Assembly: GCA_964036295.1 (NCBI GenBank)
Contig: OZ038473.1
Coordinates: 4,805,501-4,869,500 of the forward strand
Length of the DNA stretch: 64,000 nucleotides
Reading direction: 5' to 3'
Source of the DNA: Plumapathes pennacea
Taxonomy: Eukaryota; Cnidaria; Anthozoa; Antipatharia; Myriopathidae
Position 1 is the first letter of the stretch. Each line of letters opens with the position of its first letter. The notes under the pieces were generated by a model. The model saw nothing but the letters and a program-made list of their open reading frames with translations. It made no database searches and was not told where the DNA came from. Shown here in pieces: positions 8,270-18,710 of this stretch. A program made the position numbers and the translations under genes.

Positions 8270-10344
8270 ATGAAGATGGCTTCAAGTTTGACTAAAGGCG
8301 TTGAGGAGGTGAGTGAAATGTATTTACGGCTGCTTTAATTGAACTAGATGTCTTAACATTTGTTCTCATATCACCTCATAGGTTTGCAATTTTTTAAAAG
8401 ATCGAGGGTATGAAGATTCTGTGTTGGAACGATTCAGGGAGGAAAAGGTGACAAACTTTATGCTATTTATAGGTAGAATATTGAAATGGCATTGTCTTGA
8501 ACGAGTGCTGGCCCCGCTTGGTGGCGCACTGGTTTCTTTCAAGAATCGTCTGACCAGTCTTGTCCAGTGACCCGTCACTGTTGCCACCAAAACCGGGTAG
8601 TAGCTCTGATTGTCCGCTGCGATCCTGATTTATCCGTGCGAAGGTTTCGATGCAAGCAAGGGAGAAGATAAAGCAGTCCTTGTCTAACCTGTCCGATTAG
8701 TCATTTCGATGAGTCATTTCGAAGGAGAGAGTTGCGAAAAAATGTCTCCTGCAGCTAAAACCTGAGATTCCCGCTGTCGAGGTCGAACCGGACTGGGGTG
8801 GGGGTGGGGGTGGGGTAGGGGCCGAGGTGAGGGTCAGGGTGGGGATCAGGGATTCAGGTTTCCACATACATTGTAGTCTATTCTCCAGACATAAAGTAGT
8901 GTCTTTCTTTCATAGCAATTAATTCAGCCGGTAAATGGTGCGTTCTTTGCAGACTATATGCAAAAGCAGTCCACTCAGCTCGGCCGCGCTCACCTGCGCT
9001 TCCTGCAGAGTTGTTGATGATAAACACAGGAAGCGATAAGGCAAATTAATATATCGCTGCTTAATATAGCACACTGTTTTTTTCTAGATGGATATTATGG
9101 CAGTAAGTCATGCCCGAGAAAGTGATCTTCAAGAACTCGGCATCGCTTCAAAAGGAGATATCCTGGCACTCACAGCTTTCTGCAAGCAGAAGTTAGACAA
9201 TGGTACGAGTGGTAGCGAGGATAAGAAGAAGAAACTTCTCGAAGAACTTCTGACAGGTCATGCGAAAAGGCCAAAAAAAGACAGGCGGCATCCATTTACC
9301 AGTGTCCAACGACCTGCAAAGGAAAATGCATCAAAATTTAGGAAGGTGCAGTTTGGCCTGATGCATTACTCGGAGAAAAAGGGCAAGTACGTTCCTGTTC
9401 GTTTCATGAGGGGAGGGGGAACTCGTGAAGTCGACGTTCCCATCAACGCCACGCGGGCAGACTTGCTTCAAATTGCAAAGAATACCTTCTTTCCCGATGG
9501 TACCAACAGCTTTGGGAAGCTCGACTCCATGGTGTGCTCCATTGCCAGCTTTTGTGGTGAGCATATGTCTGAATATACCTTGGCGCAGTACGTGGAGAGG
9601 CATAAGCTGTCCAGCCGTGTTCGGTTGTATCTTCAAACCATGGTAATAGAAGATGGCGATGGTGACAGTGAAGTGGACCTCCAATCACCAGCGTTCCAGC
9701 AGTCGTCCAAGCTCCCCAATTCCGAAGGCAGCAGCATGCTTCTGGGCTCTACTAAGGAACGAGAAGCCATAAAAGAACTACAAGACAACGAGTACAGGGA
9801 AGCTTTAGAAAAAGACAAAGAAAAGGAGGCAAAAGAAGAAGAGAAAAGGAAATTGATAGCATCCAACTTGTCTTCCTTCAAGCGTCAGGAACAGCTCCGG
9901 GCCGCCAGAGAAGCCCGAGTTCCTCCTCCCTGTAATGATGAGGAAGCCATTGTTGTCCCTGTTCGCCATGTCACTTTGGGGTTAATAAGTCGTGCATTTT
10001 CACGGAACGAGAATATGGCTTCTGTGTATGACTGGGTTGGGTCTCAAGGTTTGACACCTGAGAATTTCACCCTTTCAACCCATGAAGTCAGTTGCTTGAC
10101 ACCAACCTTACCAGTGGTCGCCGTAGAGAAAACAGTACTCCTAGTGGCTGAAAGTGAGAGTACACCTTCCTTGAACGAAGGCGACGACGAGATTTCTATC
10201 ATAGGATTTGGCTCTACCACTACTTTTCCACATAAGGAATCCTTTGTACTTGATGCTGTAGAAGCCACCAAGTGTCCTGCTTCAAGGAGACGATCAAAGG
10301 TTGGTGCCAGGCTAGTGGAGAGTGTAATCGATCTATATACGTGA
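8270..10344 (+). CDS. Transposon-encoded SAM / ubiquitin-like (UBX-type) protein, 3 exons, 453 aa
   Basis: Exons are 8270-8308, 8382-8447 and 9088-10344, all phase 0, with GTGAGT and GTGACA donors and CATAG and TCTAG acceptors. The N terminus (residues 1-75) has a SAM-domain pattern, with VCNFLKDRGY leading to ESDLQELGIASKGDILAL. The middle holds a KYVPVRFMRGGGTREV block, a ubiquitin-fold-like segment usual in this transposon-associated family. Residues about 260-315 form a charged coiled coil (EYREALEKDKEKEAKEEEKR). The region around VRHVTLGLISRAFSRNENMA resembles a UBX domain. It is 713 bp upstream of the HECT-like gene on the same strand. A role as adaptor or ubiquitin-pathway partner for the transposon is inference. 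Confidence 0.75.
8790..8870 (+). other. G-rich tract in intron 2 (G-quadruplex-capable)
   Basis: Runs of GGGG separated by one to five bases (GGGGTGGGGGTGGGGGTGGG, then GGGTCAGGGTGGGG) lie on the coding strand inside the 640-bp second intron. Four-run G-quadruplex patterns are satisfied several times. Confidence 0.7.
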
Positions 10345-11056
10345 TTTTTTTGTCGTTATTTTAATTTTCGACATTTTGATACATTTAATATTTTAAAATT
10401 GAACATTTCCCAAGAGTGACTTGAATGCTTGAAAACAGCTACTTCTTATTTGAGAAAAAAAATCTATTGTGTAATGTATTAAAATTGGGTGTCACCTTGG
10501 CCTTAAAGATTTATTGATACTGCCTAATTTTCCAGAAGTGAACACTTCTGACTAATTTCGAAGCAACTTTTGTCCATGTAAAACAGTATTGCTTTTATTT
10601 GGACTGTGAAAAGGGTAATACACTGCCTAACAATTACGGTACACGCTATCGAACTCAGTGAACACACAAACGAGCATGTAGTATTTCAAAATTTCATTGA
10701 CCACAATCTTCTCACAACAGGCAAGGTGAAGCTTCACCAACAAACAGGTAAGTGGAATCAAGTCTTAACTTAGTAGAGAGCCTACTCAGCACAAGGATAT
10801 CAGAAATCAGGAGAAAGCAGAGAGTAGTAATACTGAATTCACAAGTATCACTTCTTAAGGTATATGCTGCGATACTCTCAAGCTCCACCAAAATTTGCTC
10901 AGCGTAGCTAGTATCAATTACAGTTAAAGTTCCAATCAACCAGTAATTACAATACTAACAAAATCACTGGAAGTATCAGCGTCAAAGACTTCAACTAATG
11001 ACAGGTACTTTACCCGTCACAAATACCTGACTGTCTGTTTCTTGTTTTTACAAAGA
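10345..11056. other. Intergenic region between the two + strand transposon genes
   Basis: It is AT-rich with no convincing exon. A small segment near 10,720-10,746 is framed by an AACAG acceptor and a GTAAGT donor and could be a 5' untranslated exon of the next gene. Confidence 0.4.
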
Positions 11057-12332
11057 ATGGAGAGTGTCAGAGAGAACGGAAACGGAAACGAAAACGAAAA
11101 CGGAAACGAGGAAAGTAGATCGGACGAGAGAAAGGATCTCCTACCCAGGTACAGTACATCTGACCAAGCGGCAGCCGATAAGCAGATAAAGTTTCAGTTG
11201 AAACCTCTTTGGATTAGACTCAACACCAAAGAATGGTATTGAGCGTTACTTTCTCTTCTATTAATATTTTGACATTCGTTTCTAATTTCCTTTGTCGTTT
11301 TGTTGTTGTTGTTATTTCTTCTGATCCTATAGGGTCCTAAAAGTAAGAAGAGTTAACCTACTAGCCGACATGATCAACCATTTTAAGGACGAGTCAATAA
11401 TGAATGTCCCTGCAGTGACTGTTGTTATGGTCAATTCTTTTGGAGACGAAGAGGAGGGATTAGACAATAATGGTATTTTCCTGGATGCACTTTCAGCGTT
11501 CTGGAACTCCTTCTACGACTCGTGCACAAATGGTGAGGATGAGAGAGTTCCAGTCATCAGACATGACTTCCAGCATCCAGAATGGGAATCCATTGGTAGA
11601 ATCCTTGTTAAAGGATATGAGCAAACGAAGTTTTTCCCTGTCAAGCTTAGCAGGGCATTCGTCGCGGCCACGCTCTTTGGAGAAGACGAAGTAACGAGTG
11701 AAATGCTCCTGAAATCTTTCCTAGCATATGTTAGCAAAGACGAAAGAGAATTGATTTGTCTATCCCTGAGTAATGAATTGACTGATGAACAGTCCGATGA
11801 ATGGGTTGACTTGTTGGATAGGTTCGGCTGTAAAACAGTGCCCCAGCCTAATAAGGTTAAGAGCGTTGTTCTGGAGATTGCGCACAAAGAAATAATCCAG
11901 TATCCACAGTACGTTCTCGATAGCTGGCGCCCACCATGCAGTGCACTGAAGCAGCACTTATCGTCTCCCCATCTCGTAGAACTGTTATACGAAAAATGCA
12001 AGCCAACCAACAAGAAGGTCTTGGCAATGCTCCTTGCAGATCCGGCCAACAACGCCCAGCGAGATGCCACTTCCTACCTCAAACGATACATACGAGGCCT
12101 AGACGAGGAAAAGCTGACAAAGTTTTTACGGTTTTGCACAGGATCTAACATGCTCTGTGTGCAAAACATTACCGTAACGTTTACTACCCTTGAAGGCGCA
12201 GCTCGACGCCCGGTTGCGCACACCTGTGGGGCAGTCCTTGAACTGCCTACTACATATCAATGCTTTCCGCAGTTTCGCGAAGAAATGAACAATATTTTAT
12301 CCGGTGAATACTGGGACATAGATTTTCTGTGA
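11057..12332 (+). CDS. Transposon-encoded HECT-like E3 ubiquitin ligase, 2 exons, 392 aa
   Basis: Exons are 11057-11235 and 11333-12332, joined through a split Trp codon (TG|G). The ATG at 11057 follows a long pyrimidine-rich stretch. The N terminus is a low-complexity Asn/Glu/Gly stretch. The remainder follows the truncated HECT-like fold of 'G2/M phase-specific E3 ligase-like' proteins: FLDALSAFWNSFYDSC, VIRHDFQHPEWESIGRIL, LTKFLRFCTG, then the catalytic-loop motif RRPVAHTCGAVLELP. The expected thioester cysteine (about residue 358) in the TC-x(3)-LxLP context is present, so catalysis is plausible. The family usually accompanies rve-type transposases; its substrate is unknown. The frame is intact. 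Confidence 0.82.
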
Positions 12333-13237
12333 GGACAGGACTGCTTTATTTGACAGTTACTATTAATTTCTTGTTGTTTTGTTTGCATTCAGATTAGCTG
12401 GTTTACAGGACTCCATGTTCCTGTTATTTCAATTTCCCATTCGCTAATGAAACTGGGCAATAATATGCCTCTATGAAGCAATATTTCCGTTAGGCTTTGT
12501 GTGGGACTGAATGTGCTCTGGGTGACAAACACTTCTTTTTGTTGCAAATTAGCTTGAGGATACACAGTTGAGTCCTCCTACTGCCTACCACTTTTCAATA
12601 TATCACGCAACTTAGCGAAAAAAACAAAAAACAAAAAAACAAAAAAAAAACAATCCGGTTAATACTGGGACATGTTTGTTGTTCTTGTATATTTTTGTTA
12701 TTTTTGTTGATATGTTGCTGTTATTAATTCTTGCACTCGGAATATATTTATTACGTTTCGACAACCAATGTTCCTGTTTCATTAACTGGCCAATAGTAAA
12801 CCACAATATTAAGTCATGGAAACACCAGCTGCGCCAGGAGGGCTCATAGAAGAGTGCGTGATCATTGTAATCAGCAGGACAGCATGCAATTAATGCAAAA
12901 AATATGTTTTTATAGTATTGCTGAATCAAACAAGCAGACAGCAATGCTATTCACCAAAACACAAAGCTTAATTAAAACTGTGTTCAGTGTCAGTCTTCAA
13001 CAGCAAAATGTGTTCCTTCCTCTGTGTTTCTATTTAAACTCAAAAGAAATTAATCGGAGTGCTTCACACTGAGTTAATAAAGAAAAATAGAAAAGCCAGT
13101 CTATTTCTTTTTTTTCTCTCTCACGGCTCTCTTTTCGACACTCAGCGGCTCGATTTCAACGTTCGGAATAGAAGAACACCAGGATAGGTTAGAGAAGCCC
13201 TGAGCACCCCAAAACCCGCCTTTCTCAAAGATTCCAT
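12333..13237. other. Intergenic region between convergent transposon genes
   Basis: It holds the 3' ends of the HECT-like (+) and transposase (-) genes and an A/C-rich tract at 12,618-12,652. I see no further gene. Confidence 0.5.
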
Positions 13238-14494
13238 CTAAATTGCTTCAATCAAGCGAGTAAGCTCTGCATACAAAGTGAGCGCTTCGTCATGTGTTTG
13301 GGGCATAGCCATATTCTGTTCCTCCATGAGCAAATCTGCCAACTCTTTAAAAACCGGGGAACACCCTCCAGGTGAAAGCTGATCGCAGGACATGTGCTCA
13401 GCAATATTAATGTCGTCGAGGTTACATGGGGTCAGGTAATCCCGAGTGCCGGTTGCCTGAGGAATAAAGTAAAGAACGTCTGGTCGACCAGGGGGTGATT
13501 CAGGGTTTCTTGAAGGTCTCATTCTATGGACATTCCACAATTTCGCCACGCGATGCAATTCCTCTCGTAGGACTCCAAAGAAACAGAATTTCAAGCACTC
13601 TCTATGGACTATATTATTGTCGGAATACAGGCCAACGTCCCTGAGATCTTTAAAGTAATTTATCCACCAGTCGGAACATTGTTTTCGGAGAATTCCCCAC
13701 CACGCTTCGATGCGTTGATTTGATGTCGATGCACCAAACATGAAGCTATTTTCCCCGGAAAAATCGTCTGCGGCATCACTTCTAAAGAATCGCTGCACTG
13801 CAGCAATATGTCCATTTTCAGTCCCTCGGTCTCCTCTGATGATTCTTGCAGTGCCCCCTAGTTGTATTACGCAGTCCAGATAGTAGTGACAAACAATGGT
13901 AGGATCATTATTTGATGGGCCAACTTCAAGCCACAGGATACGCCGACTGTATCCGTCTATAGCGCCATGTATGCAGAAGCCAAAAGGTTTTAGTTTGTCG
14001 TATCCATCTATGTGCCATAAATAGTTGGGGCCTTTTGTTTTGTACTTTCTTCTCATCAATCTCCCTCGTAATCGCCTCTCCACACCCTCAGGGTCAACAA
14101 TTCGCAGAGCACGGCGTACGACATCTTGACCGATTGATAAACCACGCTCGACTGTTAGTCGCTGATGCATCGCGCGATAACCAATAAGACGACCACTGCC
14201 ATTCAATTCTTCACCAAGAGCATCGAAAACTTCATCTACATCACTTGTATCCCTTCTCCTCAGACCTCTCATACGTAAGATTCGTTTAAGTTGTCGTCGG
14301 CTGAGATTCATACCGTGCACCATCAACAGGAACATGAGAATTTCAGTCGCAGTTAAGCCCAGACGAAAATAACTCTCGATCAAATCGTCTCGTCCAACCA
14401 AGTTATCCTGTAAAGCCGGATTATATGGAGGTAGTACGGCTGATGCACTACAAACTAAACAAACGAAGGTTGCAGCCTGCAATGTCATGTTCAC
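13238..14494 (-). CDS. rve/IS3-like DDE transposase, 418 aa
   Basis: A single open frame is read leftward from 14494. An N-terminal helix-turn-helix-like region (LTATEILMFLLMVHGMNLSR, then RRQLKRILR) precedes an integrase core. Candidate catalytic residues are Asp163 (LWHIDGYDKLKPFG), Asp222 (RIIRGDRGTENGHI) and Glu263 (SNQRIEAWWGILRKQ), with a D-x(40)-E spacing. It would catalyse excision and insertion of the element through its terminal repeats. The first 20 residues look like a signal peptide, which is odd for a nuclear enzyme. The true start may therefore lie further in, or in an unrecognised 5' exon: an AG acceptor-like site lies within this stretch. The gene starts about 35 bp inside the right terminal minisatellite, which may act as its promoter. 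Confidence 0.88.
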   Translation of the reverse strand: MNMTLQAATFVCLVCSASAVLPPYNPALQDNLVGRDDLIESYFRLGLTATEILMFLLMVHGMNLSRRQLKRILRMRGLRRRDTSDVDEVFDALGEELNGSGRLIGYRAMHQRLTVERGLSIGQDVVRRALRIVDPEGVERRLRGRLMRRKYKTKGPNYLWHIDGYDKLKPFGFCIHGAIDGYSRRILWLEVGPSNNDPTIVCHYYLDCVIQLGGTARIIRGDRGTENGHIAAVQRFFRSDAADDFSGENSFMFGASTSNQRIEAWWGILRKQCSDWWINYFKDLRDVGLYSDNNIVHRECLKFCFFGVLREELHRVAKLWNVHRMRPSRNPESPPGRPDVLYFIPQATGTRDYLTPCNLDDINIAEHMSCDQLSPGGCSPVFKELADLLMEEQNMAMPQTHDEALTLYAELTRLIEAI

Positions 14495-14529
14495 TCAAGA
14501 CGAGCACACGTTTATCAATTATTCATAAC

Positions 14530-14750
14530 AGGCAGTGCAACTGGCAGTATAACTGGCAGTATAACTGGCAGTGTAACTGGCAGTATAACTGGCAGTGTAA
14601 CTGGCAGTATAACTGGCAGCGTAACTGGCAGTCATTATAACTGGCAGTATAACTGGCAGTATAACTGGAAGTCTAAATGGCAGTGTAACTGGCAGTCATT
14701 ATAACTGGCAGTATAATTTGTAGTGAGCATGGCCCTTCCACGGCTCCGTA
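14530..14750 (-). repeat. Right terminal inverted repeat with 12-bp minisatellite
   Basis: About 17 copies of the 12-bp unit (ACTGGCAGTATA on this strand) lead to the terminus, which ends GGCTCCGTA. It is the inverted partner of 7,980-8,143 and is longer by several units. Confidence 0.88.
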
Positions 14751-14756
14751 CAATTC
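14751..14756. repeat. Target-site duplication CAATTC (right)
   Basis: This is the second copy of the 6-bp duplication that flanks the DDE transposon. Confidence 0.9.
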
Positions 14757-14775
14757 ACTGGCAACATCTCGAGTT

Positions 14776-14835
14776 GTTTAGCGAAGTCAATTACATACGT
14801 TCATACATACATACATACATACATACATACATACA

Positions 14836-14866
<31 letters not shown>

Positions 14867-15206
14867 TTAATTAATGCTCCCCTCAAGGGGCTTCTCAGCA
14901 ACAATTTGGCTTTGCCATATTACTGTTGAGTACAGGCACTGAGGGAGGTCACTGCCAGAGATTTGTTTTATGTCCTCAGTGGTTCTTTTACGTCCCCCCT
15001 ATAATTAAGTATAGGAGTATAGGGAGACGGAACCGCCATTTTACGTAGTCATCCGAGCCACGTGAAGATCTTGCCATTTACTGATAAAAACAAAGGCAGC
15101 ATCTTCTCCTCAGTTATTTCAAGACCCAGAGTGTTGGTCCGGCCGGGGTTCGAACCCCCGGCCTCCCGCACAAAAGACCGGCAATCAACCAACTGAGCTA
15201 GCCGGG
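14776..15206 (-). mobile_element. tRNA-derived SINE (minus orientation) with long tetranucleotide tail
   Basis: On the minus strand the head (15,206 to about 15,134) is tRNA-like. It has an A box TAGCTCAGTTGGTTGATTGC, a B box GGGTTCGAACCCC and an almost complete cloverleaf ending GCCGGACCA. A loop reading CTTTTGT would give a TTT anticodon. The body of about 280 bp ends CCCCTTGAGGGGAGCATTAA, followed by a (TATG)n tail at 14,800-14,865. It occupies the same site in repeat R as the + strand SINE at 59.6 kb. Confidence 0.85.
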
Positions 15207-16595
15207 CGGCGGTTTACGTCATCTCATATCACGTGATCATATGAGCCAATCACCGTGTGCTGATTCTCGACCCAGAAAATAACACGGAAAAAAAAAGAAT
15301 TTCCATTTTTAAGCTCGACAGGGCCACGCCATGAAGAATAAAAATCTTTTCAAAATAAAAATACTGATCGTACGTAAAGTAACGTGATTTTCAAAACTGC
15401 AACTTACGAACGGCAATAAACAAAAATACAAAATCAAAATCTTATCCAAGAGTGTAGTATATTTTTAGCCGCATGCTTGATCAAATGAGAACTCTTCGAG
15501 GATCACAGATTTGAATTGACACAAAATAATTGGATACCTGAAATATCTTTACCAAAGTGAAATGTGCGGTTTAATTGCTGTTTTACAGAGTCCATCGCGA
15601 AGATCGGGCGAAAATTTCTTCATTACATGATTCGTTATCGATCAAGAACACACACACAAATTTTCCTTCCAACATTAGAAATGGGCAAAGTAGAAAAATT
15701 TTATATCCTTCGATTGGCTTAATTCGTCAAAGGGGCAAAACACTCATACTGCATCATAAGGTTACATGCGCGTGTCCACATGACTGCTCATTCATGCAAC
15801 CGAAATCGACTCACAAAGACGAATATAAAGCAGGCTTCTCTCGTCGGCAACAGTGGTATTTACTTACGCTCGTGAATAACATTCGTACAAAGATATTTTG
15901 TACAGTTTTGCGCCCAGTGCGTGACTCTATTAAACACTGATCACTTGCCATTGCAAAGACTGAACGAATGAAAACACCAGATAAAAGTTGCGTAATCGTA
16001 AATTATCCAAACAAGTCAAACGAATTTTAAGCAACAAAAAATTATACTTGTGTTTATAAGAAGATCGACCTTGCAGTACCCTGTTGAAAAACGAAATGCT
16101 TTGAAATGGCAAATAAATAATAAGTCAAATGAAAAGCCATTACTTAAATAATTTTTGTCGAATTGTGATGTACAAAACCGTGTTCTGAAGCCAAACCTAC
16201 AGAGAATGTCCCAAGTGTCGTGTGTGTGAAGGACATAGGGACGATGAGCACTGTTGCAATTGACACACAACTGATACAAAGTATCACAATTGTAAGAAAC
16301 AAGCTTAGCCCACTTTAGAAATTTTAACTCTTAAAGACAGCTAAAGAGTGCCTATATCACACAGTATCAGACAGGTGTTACCCAAACTTCAAATCATTGC
16401 CGTTTAATTATTACTATGTATTACCAAGTCCTTAGATAGGAACAATTTACATAGAGGAGTATAAGCTAAAGAGAACATTTCAGACTTTAGGTTAGATAAA
16501 TCAAATGCACCTCTGCAATCAAAGAGCACGTGCTGAAAGTATAGCAATGGAATGTTCGTTAATAGCAATCAAATATTGGCATTTTTCCCTGACAG

Positions 16596-16667
16596 GGACT
16601 TGAGTAATAACCAGTTCGAGACACTGGACAAAGAAATGTTCACAACGTTAACAAATCTTCAAAGATT
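16596..16667 (+). CDS. LRR exon, array unit U1
   Basis: The acceptor is CCCTGACAG and the donor GTAAGTAGCA; length is exactly 72 nt. It encodes DLSNNQFETLDKEMFTTLT then NLQRL, a canonical 24-residue LRR. The first base completes a Leu codon begun in the preceding exon. Confidence 0.8.
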
Positions 16668-18638
16668 GTAAGTAGCAATGGGATTGCCAGTTGATAAATA
16701 TGTAGTATTTCGTATTAGAATGGTGGTATTTAAGTCCAATCATAATTAACTGATAATTCTCCGTACACGTAACAGATATCGGCACGTACGACAGCGAGGG
16801 AAAAAAGAAGAACGATCGGAGTTAATTCACTCAAAATCATTTAACATAGCATACATGCACAAAATCATAGGCATGGATAAATCGTTCTCCATAGAGTACA
16901 CGTTTCTATTGCTTGAAATTTTTCAAAGAAAACGGATTGCTGAGGATTGCCATGAAGAATAAAAATGTTTTCAAAATAAAAATACTGATCGTACGTAATG
17001 CAACGTGATTCTCAAAACTGCAACTTACGAACGGTATTAAAGAAAAATACAAAATCAAAATCTTATGCAAGAGTGTAGTATATTTTTAGCCGCTTGCTTG
17101 ATCAAATGAGAACTCTTCGAGGATCACAGATTTGCATTGACACAAAATAATCGGATACCTGATATATCTGTAGCAAAAGTGAAATGTGCGGTTTAATTGC
17201 TGTTTTACAGAGTCCATCGGGAAGATCGGGCGAAAATTTCTTCATTACATGATTCGTTATCGATCAAGAACGCACACAAATTTTCCTTCCAACATTAGAA
17301 ATGGGCAAAGTAGAAAAATATTATATCCTTCGATTAGCTTAATTCGTCAAAGGGGCAAAACACTCATACTGCATCCAAGGTTACAGGCGCGTGTCCACAT
17401 GACTGATCATTCATGCAACCGAAATCGACTCACAAAGACGAATATAAAACAGGCTTCTCTCGTCGGCAACAATAATATTTACTTATTTATTTTTTTAGTA
17501 TAGTGTTTACTGCCTTAATGCCTATTGCCCTGCTACTTTCTTGAGAAGTCTAAACAATGAAAAATCGTGCCTAAAAAGCAGTTTGATGGATATTCTATAG
17601 TGCAGTTAGTTTAAGGCATTATTTTGATATTTTGGTGATTAAACTTTTTTGCGTCAACAAATGAACGAACTGTGTGAACGAACATGGCTGTGAAATATGA
17701 TGCTGCAAGTTTAAAGAAAGCAGTTGGCCAGCAGATTAACGTGTTGAAGTATGCTGTGCGCATAATCGTGGTGTCGGGACCAAGATATCTATTTCAATTA
17801 CAATACCTTTTCCGTTGATGAGAGACCGACGTGCTAACTTCTTGGACAACACCATGCCATCACCCAACATGCTTTGCAACTCGTTTCAGACAATATACTT
17901 CCAATAGGTAGCTCGAAAATAACATTCGTACAAAGATATTTTGTACAGTTTTGCGCCTAGTGCGTGACTCTATTAAACACTGATCACTTGCCATTGCAAA
18001 GACTGAACGCATGAAAACACCATTTAAAAGTTGCGTAATCGTAAATTATCCAAACAAGTCAAACGAATTTTAAGCAACAAAAAATTATACTTGTGTTTAT
18101 AAGAAGATCGACCTTGCAGTACCCTGTTGAAAAACGAAACGCTTTGAAATGCCAAATAAATTATAAGTCAAATGAAAAGCCATTACTTAAATAATTTTTG
18201 TCGAATTGTGATGTACAAAACCGTGTTCTGAAGCCAAACCTACAGAGAATGTCCGAAGTGTCGTGTGTGTGAAGGACATAGGGACGATGAGCACTGTTGC
18301 AATTGACACACAACTGATACAAAGTATCACAATTGTAAGAAACAAGCTTAGCCCACTTTAGAAATTTTAACTCTTAAAGACAGCTAAAGAGTGCCTATAT
18401 CACACAGTATCAGACAGGTGTTACCCAAACTTCAAATCATTGCCGTTTAATTATTACTATGTATTACCAAGTCCTTAGATAGGAACAATTTACATAGAGG
18501 AGTATAAGCTAAAGAGAACATTTCAGACTTTAGGTTAGATAAATCAAATGCACCTCTGCAATCAAAGAGCACGTGCTGAAAGTATAGCAAAGGAATGTTC
18601 GTTAATAGCAATCAAATATTGGCATTTTTCCCTGACAG

Positions 18639-18710
18639 GGACTTGAGTAATAACCAGTTCGAGACACTGGACAAAGAAATGTTCACAACGTTAACAAATC
18701 TTCAAAGATT
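18639..18710 (+). CDS. LRR exon, array unit U2
   Basis: The coding sequence is identical to the U1 exon (FTTLTNLQRL ending), with the same splice sites. Confidence 0.8.

Larger units (their letters stand above)
7980..14750. mobile_element. Complete 6.77-kb DDE (rve-type) DNA transposon with HECT-like gene; probably IS3EU-like
   Basis: Both ends carry inverted TACGGAGCCGTGGAAGG termini, followed by arrays of a 12-bp unit (ACTGCCAGTTAT and variants). The element is flanked by exact CAATTC 6-bp duplications. It carries three genes: SAM plus ubiquitin-like (+), HECT-like (+) and an rve transposase (-). All three frames are open when introns are removed, so the copy is young. Association of rve transposases with HECT-like 'G2/M phase-specific E3' proteins is known from fish and cnidarian genomes. 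The IS3EU label is inference from the transposase type and the 6-bp duplication. Confidence 0.85.
14751..15330 (-). mobile_element. Repeat R copy 1, 5' portion, containing a SINE
   Basis: On the minus strand this runs from a truncated 5' hairpin (about 15,313-15,330), through the conserved block with CACGGTGATTGGCTCATATG, through the SINE and on to the CAATTC target of the DDE transposon. The unit abuts the first LRR array unit at 15,331. Confidence 0.7.

Noticed and set aside
11513-12070. 185-aa frame antisense to the HECT-like gene
   Set aside because: It is a shadow of the well-supported coding strand. It has Ser/Thr/Leu-rich composition typical of antisense frames and no family match.
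14425-14640. 71-aa frame of repeated QYNWQYNWQ
   Set aside because: It is a translation of the 12-bp minisatellite in the terminal inverted repeat, not a gene.
14723-14929. 68-aa frame of repeated YIHTYIHT
   Set aside because: It is a translation of the tetranucleotide tail of the SINE.
15134-15206. A tRNA gene on the minus strand (near-complete cloverleaf with CCA)
   Set aside because: It is the head of a SINE with body and tetranucleotide tail, and a related head occurs at 59.6 kb. The acceptor stem has a mismatch, and CCA is not normally encoded in animal tRNA genes.
17186-17503. Frames of 100-105 aa with an ESIGKIGRKFLHY or HREDRAKISSLHD beginning, in each unit
   Set aside because: Reading frames shift between units through small indels (CACACACA versus CGCACACA), there is no conserved start, and they end in a T-run. 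They are intronic repeats.
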